NCBI GenBank assembly: GCA_028289425.1
Contig: JANQPL010000003.1
Span: 124,001-188,000 of the forward strand
Reading direction: 5' to 3'
DNA length: 64,000 bases
Source of the DNA: Alphaproteobacteria bacterium
Lineage (GTDB): Bacteria; Pseudomonadota; Alphaproteobacteria; JANQMY01
Shown here in pieces: positions 34,379-42,412 of this stretch (within the stretch, counting starts at the first letter, position 1; every line of letters starts with the position of its first letter). Made by a program: the position numbers and the translations under genes. The notes beneath the pieces are model-generated. The model saw nothing but the letters and a program-made list of their open reading frames with translations, was not told the DNA's origin and searched no databases.

Positions 34379-34699
34379 ATGGACAAGGACGATGCGCAAT
34401 CCCTCAAAAGGCTTCGGCTTGCCGGTGCCGTTGAAGGAACCACCCTGTTGTTGTTGGTGTTCGGCGCGGTGCCCCTGAAATATTTGGCGGGCTGGCCCAC
34501 CGGCACCTCCGTCATGGGCCCCATACACGGCGTGACATTCCTGTTCTATGTGATAACGCTCATCGAAGTTGCGAGCGCGTCGCTGCTTAGTCGGCAGGAA
34601 ACATTGCGCACGTTTGCAGCGTGCCTCGTGCCGTTCGGCCCCTTTCTCAATGACGGATTACTGCGCCGGAAACTTGCGGCAGCAACAGGAGCCGCCTGA
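34379..34699 (+). CDS. DUF3817 membrane protein
   Basis: 106-residue integral membrane protein: LKRLRLAGAVEGTTLLLLVF, VPLKYLAGWP, MGPIHGVTFLFYVITL and a C-terminal PFGPFLNDGLLRRK, which is the DUF3817 pattern. Function unknown. ATG 34379 follows GGAAGG. Its stop overlaps the next start by one base (TGATG), so the two are coupled. Confidence 0.85.
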   Translation: MDKDDAQSLKRLRLAGAVEGTTLLLLVFGAVPLKYLAGWPTGTSVMGPIHGVTFLFYVITLIEVASASLLSRQETLRTFAACLVPFGPFLNDGLLRRKLAAATGAA

Positions 34700-35079
34700 T
34701 GTATGAACTGCTTAAGGTCCTTCACATCACGTCGGTCATCGTTTGGATGGGATCGATGATTTTGGCCGCAGCCTTGCCGCCCGCCGGCGTTTCGGAAAAA
34801 TCGGTCGCCGCGGTACGCCTGATCATGAATATCGGTATCAGCGTGGCGTGGATCGCAGGCCTCTATCTGGCCCAACAGGGTGGCTGGTTTTCCGATGGCT
34901 GGCTCCATGCAAAGCTTGCAATTGCCACTCTGCTGGCGGGCCTTCACGGGGTGATCGTTTCGCGCTTGCGCGGGCGCGCCTATGCCAGTGGGGAAGGCTT
35001 TATGTGGGTTTCGCTTCCCTGGCTTATGATGGTCACCGTGTTCGCGGCAAGCTATTTAGTGATCGTCAAACCCTTTTGA
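34699..35079 (+). CDS. CopD/HemJ-like four-helix membrane protein
   Basis: 126-residue protein with four hydrophobic helices. It opens MYELLKVLHITSVIVWMGSM, with a histidine near 9, and the third helix is LHAKLAIATLLAGLHGVIVS with two more. Histidines in these places occur in HemJ (protoporphyrinogen oxidase, heme b-binding) and CopD-like proteins. The length fits HemJ somewhat better, but key residues cannot be aligned by eye with certainty. Coupled to the DUF3817 gene. Confidence 0.7.
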   Translation: MYELLKVLHITSVIVWMGSMILAAALPPAGVSEKSVAAVRLIMNIGISVAWIAGLYLAQQGGWFSDGWLHAKLAIATLLAGLHGVIVSRLRGRAYASGEGFMWVSLPWLMMVTVFAASYLVIVKPF

Positions 35080-35187
35080 GATCCGGCGCATTCCTGCAAT
35101 GGTGCTGTGCAAGGCTCAATTCACGTTTCCAATTGCTCCGCGTGCCGCATCGTCAATAATTCCCAAAACATAATCGGAGGAACGAAC

Positions 35188-35832
35188 ATGATCACCGTTC
35201 ACGGCGTGCCCCTTTCCCCCTTCGTCCGCAAAGTGCAATTGGCCCTGCGCTACAAGGGGCTAGATTTCACGTCCATACCGGTGATGCCCGGCGACGACTC
35301 CGACGCGTTCAGCAAAATCAGTCCGCTGCACAAAATACCGGTATTGGAACATGACGGCTTTACCACGCCCGATTCCAGCGTGATCTTGCGGTACCTTGAC
35401 CAATCCTTTCCGGACAAGCCGATCTATCCGTCGGACCCGCAGAGCCAAGCCAAAGCGTGCTGGCTTGAGGAATATGGTGACACGAAACTTGTGGAAAGTG
35501 CGGCGCCCATCTTCTTTCAGCGTATTGTCCGGCCACGGTTTTTTAATGAGCCGACCGACGAGGCCCTGGTCACCCAAAAGATCGAGGTGGAGCTGCCGCC
35601 GGTTCTCGCCTATCTGAACGATGCCTTGCCAACCGACGGCTATGCGGTAGGGGACCATCTCAGCATCGCGGATATTGGGATCGTTAGCCCGTTGATGAGC
35701 GCCCGTCATGGCGACTATATGCCGGATGCCAAGACCTATCCCAAGCTGGCGGCCTATTTCGAGCGGGCGCTTGCGTCCGACATTGTCCAGAAACAACTTT
35801 CCGTCGAACTGGAGTTTATGGGCGTCAATTAG
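35188..35832 (+). CDS. Glutathione S-transferase family protein
   Basis: 214-residue cytosolic GST. The thioredoxin-like N-terminal domain (MITVHGVPLSPFVRKVQLAL, with Ser10 in the usual catalytic place) includes ISPLHKIPVLEHDGF and the glutathione-binding TTPDSSVILRYLD; the helical C-terminal domain includes HLSIADIGIVSPLM. ATG 35188 follows CGGAGG. Substrate unknown. It is followed by a 380-base gap. Confidence 0.9.
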   Translation: MITVHGVPLSPFVRKVQLALRYKGLDFTSIPVMPGDDSDAFSKISPLHKIPVLEHDGFTTPDSSVILRYLDQSFPDKPIYPSDPQSQAKACWLEEYGDTKLVESAAPIFFQRIVRPRFFNEPTDEALVTQKIEVELPPVLAYLNDALPTDGYAVGDHLSIADIGIVSPLMSARHGDYMPDAKTYPKLAAYFERALASDIVQKQLSVELEFMGVN

Positions 35833-36212
35833 ATTGAATCCGCAAGCATTTAGCTGCCCAATTCTTCGCGAATTGAACAATATTATGGTTAATAAGCCGT
35901 CATATTAATGTCAATTAACCTAACCTGCGGTTTCTATACTCGAAACGGGGATCGTTATATTCAACACCATAATTCTATGGTAACTTTTTCGTTACGTAAG
36001 GCTCGGCGAGAAGGCCAATACCAATAACCGCGACGGGCTTCTGACTGGGGAGATTGGCGCCTAGGGCGTACGCGGTTTGATGTGGTGAGGCGGCGAATCC
36101 CGACCTGCTGGTGGGTTTCCGCTGACATTGTGAGATTAGAGTTGGGTTCCTGTGGGGAGACAGGCGCAATGACGTTGCGCGCGGATAAAGCGCTGCGCCG
36201 AAGAGGCGCGCG
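35833..36212. other. 380-base intergenic region, partly AT-rich
   Basis: Separates the GST gene from the ferritin-like gene. 35840-36010 is markedly AT-rich for this genome. Small hairpins are CAATTC/GAATTG (35859-35875) and ACCATA/TATGGT (35966-35981), the latter followed by AACTTTTTC, a possible weak terminator. The promoter of the 36213-40051 operon must lie in the right half, but no clear -35/-10 pair is seen. No gene or known RNA recognised. Confidence 0.5.
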
Positions 36213-36908
36213 ATGAGCGGGGAAACTTCTCCGCCCTTGTGTTTCGAGACGGGCAAGGTGCGCCAGGAATTGGGCCTGCCCGGACGAGTGCACTCGCCTG
36301 TGGGCACGCCGCTGCGGCGGCTGACGACCCAGGAAGCGGAAGCTGTGGGCCAATTGGTGCCGACAATTCTGTGTGGCGAGGAATCCGCCGTCCACGTCTT
36401 CTACCGCGGCCTGGCGACTTTGCCGGCAGAAGACCGCCCCGCCGTGCTCAAAGTCGTCACCGACGAAACCGAACACGAAACGATGCTGTCGTCCCTGTTT
36501 GATCTTTGTCCGACCCCGGACGATATCAAGCTACGGCGCGCCAAATCGAAACGGTTCTTTATGTCCATGGCGGTGCGCGAACCCGACATCCACTTCGCAC
36601 AAGTCAGTGCCCTGGACAGCGGTGTCTGTATTCTGATGGATGAGTTGCTGCGCGGGCATTCGGCGGTGCTGCGCAATCCCGACCTGACCAGGATCGCGAC
36701 GCGTATAAAAATGGACGAGGCCACCCATGTAGGCGTGACGCGCCGCGCCACCAAGACATTGGGACTACCCGCGAAGACCTATCGCGACCAAGCTGTGGCG
36801 ACGAAACAAGCGTTTTGCGATCACCTGGCCTATTCCGCTGACGCCTTTGAGGCGCTGTCCGTATGCCCCGACAAGCTGTTTAAGCGCATCGTCAGGGAAA
36901 TACCATGA
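36213..36908 (+). CDS. Ferritin-like diiron protein, unknown reaction
   Basis: 231-residue helical protein with the ligand set of a diiron carboxylate enzyme: Glu57 (CGEESAV), Glu85-x-x-His88 (DETEHET), Glu144 (LMDELLRG) and Glu169-x-x-His172 (DEATHVG). Two ExxH motifs about 84 residues apart plus two more glutamates fit ferritin-like oxidases or oxygenases rather than storage ferritin. Start ATG 36213 follows AAGAGG. It overlaps the KAS III gene by four bases (ATGA), so its product probably acts on the same pathway, perhaps oxidising an acyl intermediate. No named family recognised. Confidence 0.8.
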   Translation: MSGETSPPLCFETGKVRQELGLPGRVHSPVGTPLRRLTTQEAEAVGQLVPTILCGEESAVHVFYRGLATLPAEDRPAVLKVVTDETEHETMLSSLFDLCPTPDDIKLRRAKSKRFFMSMAVREPDIHFAQVSALDSGVCILMDELLRGHSAVLRNPDLTRIATRIKMDEATHVGVTRRATKTLGLPAKTYRDQAVATKQAFCDHLAYSADAFEALSVCPDKLFKRIVREIP

Positions 36909-37972
36909 ACGCCTATGTGGTGCAGACGGACCTTCAGGTCCTTGGCACCGGCGAATGCTTCCCAAGTTTGATGTTGGACAGCGAGGAACTGGTGGCTCGC
37001 TTTCGCGACAATCTTGGGTTCGAAAGCGCGCCGCTGGCCAAGCGCATCGCCAAGACCATGGGCATTGAGGAGCGCCGGCTGGTCCGGGATTTGGCCGAAC
37101 CGCGCGAAAAACCCCGGGACAATGAAAGCAATCCGGATCTTGCCGCCGGTGCGGTTCACCAGGCGCTCGGGGAAGCGCAGATCGACGCGCAGGCGCTTCA
37201 ATATCTCATCGGGCACACTGCATCGCCCCACACCTTCATTCCGCCTAACGTTTCCTGGGTGGCGGACCGGCTGGGGTATGGCGGCCCTTATGGCGAGTTC
37301 CGCCAAGCATGCACCGGTTTTGCAAATGCGCTGGTGATGAGCAACGGGCTTTTGTCGGTCAGCGGTGAGGCGCCGGTTGCCATTGTCGGAAGTGAGACCG
37401 GTTCGGTCTTCTGCGACCTTGGCAACCTGGACGCCGACCGGGGACAGTTCGTCAATGCAGTTCAGATGGGCGACGGTTCGGCTGCCGTGATTCTCAAGCG
37501 CGCCAATGGGGACGACACTTCGCGCATCGAGCTTGTCTTTTTCGGTCAACTGAAGACAGGCGCCGTGCCCGGATTTACAATGTCAGAAGGCGCCTCGGGC
37601 GACCCGGCGCTGGAGCGGCGTACCTTGCACTTCGATCACGACTTTAACAGTGTACGGAGCGAAGGGCCCGAATTGTTCGCCCGGGGCCTTGCCACGCTGA
37701 AGCAATTGGACATCGACATTAACGCCATGGATTGGATCATTCCCCATCAAGCCAATGGGCGCATCGACCAGGTGATGGAAGAAGCACTGGGCATCCCGCG
37801 GGAAAAGGTGATCGTGGATGCCAATGTCACGGGCAATTTAGGGTCGGCGGCCATTTGGGTATCGTTTCACCGCCTGCGCACCTCCGACCGCATCAAGCGT
37901 GGCGATCGTGTGCTGGTTCTGGGGGCGGAAGCCACCAAATACATGTTCGGCGGTTTTATCTATCAGCACTAG
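36905..37972 (+). CDS. 3-oxoacyl-ACP synthase III-like enzyme (KAS III)
   Basis: 355-residue thiolase-fold condensing enzyme of the KAS III type. The catalytic triad is visible: Cys136 in FRQACTGFANAL, His281 in WIIPHQANGRI and Asn311 in NVTGNLGSA. It ends with LVLGAEATKYMFGGF, like other FabH relatives. It lies outside any fatty-acid synthesis operon and between a diiron protein and an ABC exporter, so it is more likely a secondary-metabolite or special-lipid enzyme than housekeeping FabH. The ABC ATPase gene starts four bases after its stop. Confidence 0.88.
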   Translation: MNAYVVQTDLQVLGTGECFPSLMLDSEELVARFRDNLGFESAPLAKRIAKTMGIEERRLVRDLAEPREKPRDNESNPDLAAGAVHQALGEAQIDAQALQYLIGHTASPHTFIPPNVSWVADRLGYGGPYGEFRQACTGFANALVMSNGLLSVSGEAPVAIVGSETGSVFCDLGNLDADRGQFVNAVQMGDGSAAVILKRANGDDTSRIELVFFGQLKTGAVPGFTMSEGASGDPALERRTLHFDHDFNSVRSEGPELFARGLATLKQLDIDINAMDWIIPHQANGRIDQVMEEALGIPREKVIVDANVTGNLGSAAIWVSFHRLRTSDRIKRGDRVLVLGAEATKYMFGGFIYQH

Positions 37973-37976
37973 ACCC

Positions 37977-38915
37977 ATGCCGGAGACAACGCCCACACCC
38001 GTCATTGAAGTCAAAGACCTGGTCAAAAAGTTTGACGGCAAAACCGTGGTGAACGGTGTCTCCATTCATGTGAATGAAGGCGAAATCGTCGGATTTTTGG
38101 GGCCCAATGGCAGCGGAAAAACCACCACCATCCGCCTTATGTGCGGGTTGTTGACACCCGATTCCGGCAGCGGCCAGTGCTTGGGCTACGACATCACCAC
38201 CCAAAGCGAAAAGATCCGCCAACAAATCGGTTACATGACCCAGAAGTTCAGCTTCTATGAAGACATGACCGTGGTGGAGAATTTGGATTTTGTGGGCGAG
38301 CTGTATGGGCTTGCCAACCGGGCCCGCCGGGTCAACGACATGATGGCCCAATTCGGCCTGACCCCCCGGCGCCAGCAAGTTGTCGGCACGCTCTCCGGCG
38401 GCTGGAAGCAAAGACTGGCGCTGGCGGCGAGCGTCATTCACACACCTAAGCTTTTGCTACTGGACGAACCCACCGCCGGTGTGGACCCCAATGCACGGCG
38501 CGAGTTTTGGGACCGTATTCACGACTTGGCATCGAAGGGGCTGACCGTCCTGGTGAGCACCCATTACATTGATGAGGCGGAGCGCTGCCATCGGGTCATC
38601 TACGTATCCGACGGTCAAGTGGTGACCCGCGGTACGGCGGACGAGATCATCGACCAGGCAAACCTGTCTACCTGGGTGGTGCGCGGCGACAATCTGGAAA
38701 CGCTCGCTCACGCCCTGGAAAAAAGGCCCGAAGTGCGCCAGGTGGCGCGCTTTGGCCGGTCGCTGCATGTGTTGGGCACGGACGCGGCGAGGCTGGACGC
38801 CCTGGCGGAAGATCTTCGGGACGATCCGGATCACGACTGGCAGCGGGCGGACACCACCCTTGAGGATGTGCTGATCGATCTGGGGGCGCGGAACGACCGC
38901 GCGGCCGCCCCATGA
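37977..38915 (+). CDS. ABC transporter ATP-binding protein (ABC-2 type export)
   Basis: 312-residue ATPase of an exporter. Walker A is GPNGSGKTT, the Q-loop region is IGYMTQKFSFYEDMTVVENL, the signature is LSGGWKQRLALAASVIHTPK and Walker B is LLLLDEPTAGVDP with the switch His in VLVSTHYIDEAE. A C-terminal extension of about 90 residues follows. The layout resembles the ATPases of drug/lipid exporters that work with an HlyD-type partner (YbhF/YhiH group). It overlaps the permease gene by four bases. Confidence 0.93.
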   Translation: MPETTPTPVIEVKDLVKKFDGKTVVNGVSIHVNEGEIVGFLGPNGSGKTTTIRLMCGLLTPDSGSGQCLGYDITTQSEKIRQQIGYMTQKFSFYEDMTVVENLDFVGELYGLANRARRVNDMMAQFGLTPRRQQVVGTLSGGWKQRLALAASVIHTPKLLLLDEPTAGVDPNARREFWDRIHDLASKGLTVLVSTHYIDEAERCHRVIYVSDGQVVTRGTADEIIDQANLSTWVVRGDNLETLAHALEKRPEVRQVARFGRSLHVLGTDAARLDALAEDLRDDPDHDWQRADTTLEDVLIDLGARNDRAAAP

Positions 38916-40051
38916 TCAATCTCGGTGTCAATTGGCGGCGGGTGCGCGCCGTGATGGTCAAGGAGTTCATCCAGCTGCGCCGCGACCGCCTGACCTTCGC
39001 CATGATGCTGGGCGTGCCCCTCTTACAGCTCATCCTGTTCGGCTACGCCATCAACAATGACCCGCGCAATCTGCCGACGGCCGTGTTGGTTGAAGAGAAT
39101 AATCAGTATACACGCTCATTCCTGAATGCGCTGGAAAATTCGCGCTATTACAAAATCAATTCGGTCCTGGACAACCACAGACAGGCGCAGCGCAAGCTGG
39201 AAACCGGCGCGGTCACCTTCGTGGTAACCATTCCGGCGGGCTTTGGGCGGGACTTGCTGCGCGGCGACCGCCCTCAATTGTTGATCCAAGCGGACGCAAC
39301 GGACCCGGCCGCCACAAGCAACGCGGTCGCCGCCTTGGAAGGCATCTCGCGCAATGCCTTCCGTCATGAGTTTCGCGGGCCGCTCGCGTCCCTCAACGCG
39401 CCGCCGCCTGCGGTGGATGTGGTGATCCACCGGCTCTACAATCCGGAATCCATCAGCACATACAACATCGTGCCCGGGCTGATCGGTGTCATCCTTACCA
39501 TGACCATGATCATGATGACCGCGCTCACGCTCACCCGCGAAACCGAAAACGGCACGCTGGAGAACTTGCTCTCCATGCCGGTGACGCCACTGGAAGTAAT
39601 GCTGGGGAAAGTGGCGCCTTACGTGTGCTTGGGCCTATTTCAGGTGACCGTCATTCTGATCACCGCAAGCCTGCTGTTCGGCGTACCCATTGTAGGGTCG
39701 TTGCTGCTTTTATTCCTGGTCGCGCTGGTGTTCATCAGCGCCAATGTGTTCTTGGGGTTCACACTCTCCACCTTCGCACGCACCCAATTGCAGGCCATGC
39801 AGATGACGTTTTTCGTCTTTCTGCCGACGATCCTGCTGTCCGGGTTTATGTTCCCCTTTCGGGGCATGCCGATGTGGGCACAGTATTTGGGTGAGATCCT
39901 ACCCCTCACCCATTTCCTGCGTATGGTCCGCGGCATCGTCCTCAAGGGGAACGGCGTCGCCGAGATCCTCCCCGAGCTGTGGCCCATTCTGCTGTTCCTG
40001 GTTCTGGTCGGGTGGGTCGCCCTGCTCCGCTATCGGCGCACCCTCGATTGA
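38912..40051 (+). CDS. ABC-2 type transporter permease
   Basis: 379-residue permease: one N-terminal helix (LTFAMMLGVPLLQLILFGYA), a periplasmic loop of about 150 residues, then five or six helices with the ABC-2 motif LTRETENGTLENLLSMPVTP before MLGKVAPYVCLGLFQVTVIL. It pairs with the ATPase just upstream. The last 51 codons overlap the convergent HlyD gene by 153 bases, yet the hydrophobic helix LLFLVLVGWVALLRYRR at the end is typical, so the permease end is genuine. Confidence 0.92.
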   Translation: MINLGVNWRRVRAVMVKEFIQLRRDRLTFAMMLGVPLLQLILFGYAINNDPRNLPTAVLVEENNQYTRSFLNALENSRYYKINSVLDNHRQAQRKLETGAVTFVVTIPAGFGRDLLRGDRPQLLIQADATDPAATSNAVAALEGISRNAFRHEFRGPLASLNAPPPAVDVVIHRLYNPESISTYNIVPGLIGVILTMTMIMMTALTLTRETENGTLENLLSMPVTPLEVMLGKVAPYVCLGLFQVTVILITASLLFGVPIVGSLLLLFLVALVFISANVFLGFTLSTFARTQLQAMQMTFFVFLPTILLSGFMFPFRGMPMWAQYLGEILPLTHFLRMVRGIVLKGNGVAEILPELWPILLFLVLVGWVALLRYRRTLD

Positions 40052-41098
40052 TTGCTTGGTGTCCGCCGGCGTCTCCTCGTCGGGACCGGGAAGCTGTTCT
40101 TCCTCGCTTTCAAGTGCCGGATCGGCCATCAAATCCTGATCAAGATCGAGAGCGATCTCCACCGGCTGTCCGGGTTTAAGCGATCGCGCACCCGAAAGAG
40201 GCATGGCTTCCACCAAGAAGACGAGTTTGTCGCGGCTGCCGGAACTGAAAATCACCGGCGGCGTATACTCCGCTTCCGGTGCGATGTAGCTGACCCGCGC
40301 CGTAAGGTCGCTCACACAGCCATCGCACGACACGGTTAGTTCGTTGCCCCGCTCGATGCGCGATAAATACTGTTCCGGAACGAAAAAGCGCAGCTTCTTG
40401 TTCTCCGGCGGTAAAAGCGAGACGACCGGCGACCCCGGGGTAACTACCTCTCCCGGATAATGCAACACATCCGTAATCGTGCCGGGTTTGGGCGCATAAA
40501 CCGTATGCTGATCATACAAATATTGCGACTGCGCCAATTCCGCCTTGGCCGCCCCCACACGCGCTTCAGCCGCCACAATTTCTTTCTCGCGCGCCGGCAT
40601 TTTTGCGGTTTCGAGTTGCGCCATTAGTTCGCGCACGCTGGCTTCGGCGAATTCTTTCTTGCTTTTCGCTTCATCTAACGCCCGTTTCGATCCGGCGCCT
40701 GTGCGCACCAGACGCTGTTGACGGGAAAGCTCGATTTCCGCAAGGCTCAGATCGGCTTGCCGTTCTTCAAGCTGGGCTTGGATGACGTCGATTTCCTGTG
40801 GCCGCTTGCCACTCAGCAGGTTTTCCAATTCCGCTTCCGCCTGGGCCACCCCCGCCTTGGCGCGCGCCAACAGGGCGGCATGTTCCCGGTCGTCCAATTT
40901 GAACAAGGCTTCGCCCGCGGCCACTCTGTCGCCTTCTTCCACCAGCATCTGCTCGAGACGGCCTTGAACCTTGGGACCGGCCAGGATGAAGTCGCCTTCC
41001 ACATAGCCTTCCACATACAGATGGCGGTCATCGCCACACGCCGCCAGCGCCGCGCCGAGCACGGCGGCGAATAGGATGGATGCGGCGTTACGGACCAT
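39899..41098 (-). CDS. HlyD-family membrane fusion lipoprotein
   Basis: 399-residue periplasmic adaptor. It starts with a lipoprotein signal (LFAAVLGAALAAC, lipobox Cys21), then a barrel-sandwich half (VQGRLEQMLVEEGDRVAAGE), a long coiled-coil hairpin (about 70-175) and the second half (VYAPKPGTITDVLHYPGEVV). It likely links the ABC exporter at 37977-40051 to an outer-membrane factor. ATG 41098 is the start. The last 60 or so residues are acidic, Gln/Asp-rich and antisense to the permease end, so this tail is not normal HlyD sequence and was probably gained by stop-codon loss. Confidence 0.88.
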   Translation of the reverse strand: MVRNAASILFAAVLGAALAACGDDRHLYVEGYVEGDFILAGPKVQGRLEQMLVEEGDRVAAGEALFKLDDREHAALLARAKAGVAQAEAELENLLSGKRPQEIDVIQAQLEERQADLSLAEIELSRQQRLVRTGAGSKRALDEAKSKKEFAEASVRELMAQLETAKMPAREKEIVAAEARVGAAKAELAQSQYLYDQHTVYAPKPGTITDVLHYPGEVVTPGSPVVSLLPPENKKLRFFVPEQYLSRIERGNELTVSCDGCVSDLTARVSYIAPEAEYTPPVIFSSGSRDKLVFLVEAMPLSGARSLKPGQPVEIALDLDQDLMADPALESEEEQLPGPDEETPADTKQSIEGAPIAEQGDPPDQNQEQQNGPQLGEDLGDAVPLEDDAADHTQEMGEG

Positions 41099-41231
41099 GG
41101 CTCTCCCCCTTGGACAGGCACAGTCTATCATTGCTTTTGTGAAGATTCGTAAATATTGCCTGTGCGGCAGATTGCTCGTTCAGCGGCATGAGGCCGCGCG
41201 ATTTGGCAGATAGACGAGAAAGGGCACCGGC

Positions 41232-41450
41232 ATGACCACCCTCATCCACAAACGGGTCGGCGCTGCCAATCGCGGCGAAAATCCCACCGTCATTGCCCGG
41301 CTTGCCAGCGGCTGGGCCGTCATGGGCGATGTTCAATTTTTGGAAGGCTATTGCCTTTTGCTGCCGGATCCGGTCGTTCCCACACTGAACGATTTGACGG
41401 GCGACACCCGTGCGCAAGTCCTGCCGGACCTGGTTCTGAACATGCGATAG
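41232..41450 (+). pseudogene. Truncated HIT-family gene (N-terminal part only)
   Basis: A 72-codon frame whose product matches the N-terminus of alphaproteobacterial HIT proteins: NPTVIARLASGWAVMGDVQF and LEGYCLLLPDPVVPTLNDL. After residue 60 the match fades and a stop follows at 41448-41450. The catalytic HxHxH segment, which should come about 60 residues later, is not found in any frame before the next gene. I read it as a decayed remnant cut by a rearrangement, next to the toxin-antitoxin island. Confidence 0.65.
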
Positions 41451-41483
41451 CCCGGCCGCAAAGGGGAGGTTACACATAAATTA

Positions 41484-41693
41484 CTAGAACCAGCGCGCCA
41501 GAAGATCTGTGACGATCTCCTCGACCACATTGATGGGTCGTTTCATTGTTGCGCCCCACCACGCGCCGCCGCCCCCGACTATCAACGCCAACCCGACTTC
41601 AATCCACACCTGATCAAACAGAATCCGGCCGGCCAAGAACCCGATAACGGCACCACCAAATCCAAGCAAGACGATTGCAATGAGCCTAGTCAT
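41484..41693 (-). CDS. Small two-helix membrane protein
   Basis: 69-residue protein with two hydrophobic segments (IAIVLLGFGGAVIGFLAG and VGLALIVGGGGAWWGATM) and a short charged tail. ATG 41693 is preceded by AGGA and by the stop of the RelE/ParE gene five bases upstream, so it appears to be the third gene of the toxin-antitoxin operon. No family recognised; function unknown. Confidence 0.55.
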   Translation of the reverse strand: MTRLIAIVLLGFGGAVIGFLAGRILFDQVWIEVGLALIVGGGGAWWGATMKRPINVVEEIVTDLLARWF

Positions 41694-41698
41694 CAATC

Positions 41699-41992
41699 CT
41701 ATTTCTCCTTTAAAACCGGTTCTTGCCGTTTGTGAATGATCGCGATGACTACGATGCCTTCATCGGTACCTCTGTAGTAAATCACATGGCTCTGATAGGG
41801 AAACGAACGGAGATTTGGTGCAAGCCATTCCGCAAGCTTCCCAATCGTCGGCAATTCAGCCAGCCGCAGGCAAGTTTCTTGAAGTCCGTGTACGTATCGC
41901 TTCGCTTGATCTGCGCCCCAGTTTTCAATCGTGTAGGCAACGATGCTTTCAATGTCGCGTCTGGCTTCATCCGCGAACTCAATCTTCGGCAT
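41699..41992 (-). CDS. RelE/ParE-family toxin
   Basis: 97-residue toxin of a type II toxin-antitoxin pair. It shows IEFADEARRDIESIVAYTIE, the middle segment LPTIGKLAEWLAPNLRSFPY and VIYYRGTDEGIVVIAIIHKR, the usual ParE/RelE fold pattern with a late Arg. Whether it hits ribosomes or gyrase cannot be told. The start overlaps the antitoxin end by 14 bases. The antitoxin is upstream, as in most such operons. Confidence 0.9.
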   Translation of the reverse strand: MPKIEFADEARRDIESIVAYTIENWGADQAKRYVHGLQETCLRLAELPTIGKLAEWLAPNLRSFPYQSHVIYYRGTDEGIVVIAIIHKRQEPVLKEK

Positions 41993-42251
41993 GGTCCGTC
42001 ATGGCAAACAAAGCATTGAACACGGCCTTGCCGTCGGTCACGCGCCCTGCGTCCGCGTCGCCGAGGCCGCGCGCCACTTTTTCTTTGAGGGCCGCCAGTT
42101 TCATCGCCTCGATCTCGGCATATTCTTGGGCCGAAATGACGACGGCGACCGGCCGTCCGTGTTTGTGGATCGCGACGGGCTCCTGCTGGGCCGTATCCAA
42201 GAGCTCCCCGAAACGGTTCTTTGCGTCTGCAGAGGCAAGCTTGCGCACCAA
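41979..42251 (-). CDS. Phd/YefM-family antitoxin
   Basis: 90-residue antitoxin. The N-terminal DNA-binding part is typical of Phd/YefM (MVRKLASADAKNRFGELLDT, then PVAIHKHGRPVAVVISAQEY) and the C-terminal helix would wrap the toxin. It overlaps the toxin gene by 14 bases. A set of four TTTAGCC-like repeats just upstream (42266-42308) is a natural candidate for its operator. Confidence 0.9.
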   Translation of the reverse strand: MVRKLASADAKNRFGELLDTAQQEPVAIHKHGRPVAVVISAQEYAEIEAMKLAALKEKVARGLGDADAGRVTDGKAVFNALFAMTDHAED

Positions 42252-42265
42252 AACTCTCCGTTAGT

Positions 42266-42308
42266 TTTAGCCAATTTAGCTATTTTAGCCTTATTGGGCG
42301 ATTTAGCC
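42266..42308. promoter_or_regulatory. Fourfold TTTAGCC repeats upstream of the antitoxin gene
   Basis: TTTAGCC occurs at 42266-42272, 42284-42290 and 42302-42308, with TTTAGCT at 42275-42281; the first three starts are 9 bases apart and the fourth 18, all multiples of nine. The array starts 15 bases before the antitoxin start on its upstream side, so it fits a repeated binding site for the Phd-like autorepressor. Confidence 0.55.
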
Positions 42309-42412
42309 AGATTAGAATCCTAAACATCGCCCCATTTATAAGCTATACTTATACACGAATGAGGCTCGTCCCCCGGCAACCTGTGGGGGATGGGCGAAAC
42401 AAATTTGGATGA

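Noticed and set aside
35966-35990. Possible riboswitch in the 35833-36212 gap
   Set aside because: Only short AT-rich hairpins are present; no conserved riboswitch core could be matched.
36905-37972. Housekeeping fabH
   Set aside because: The catalytic triad is that of KAS III, but the gene is outside any fatty-acid operon and coupled to a diiron protein and exporter, so I left the symbol blank.
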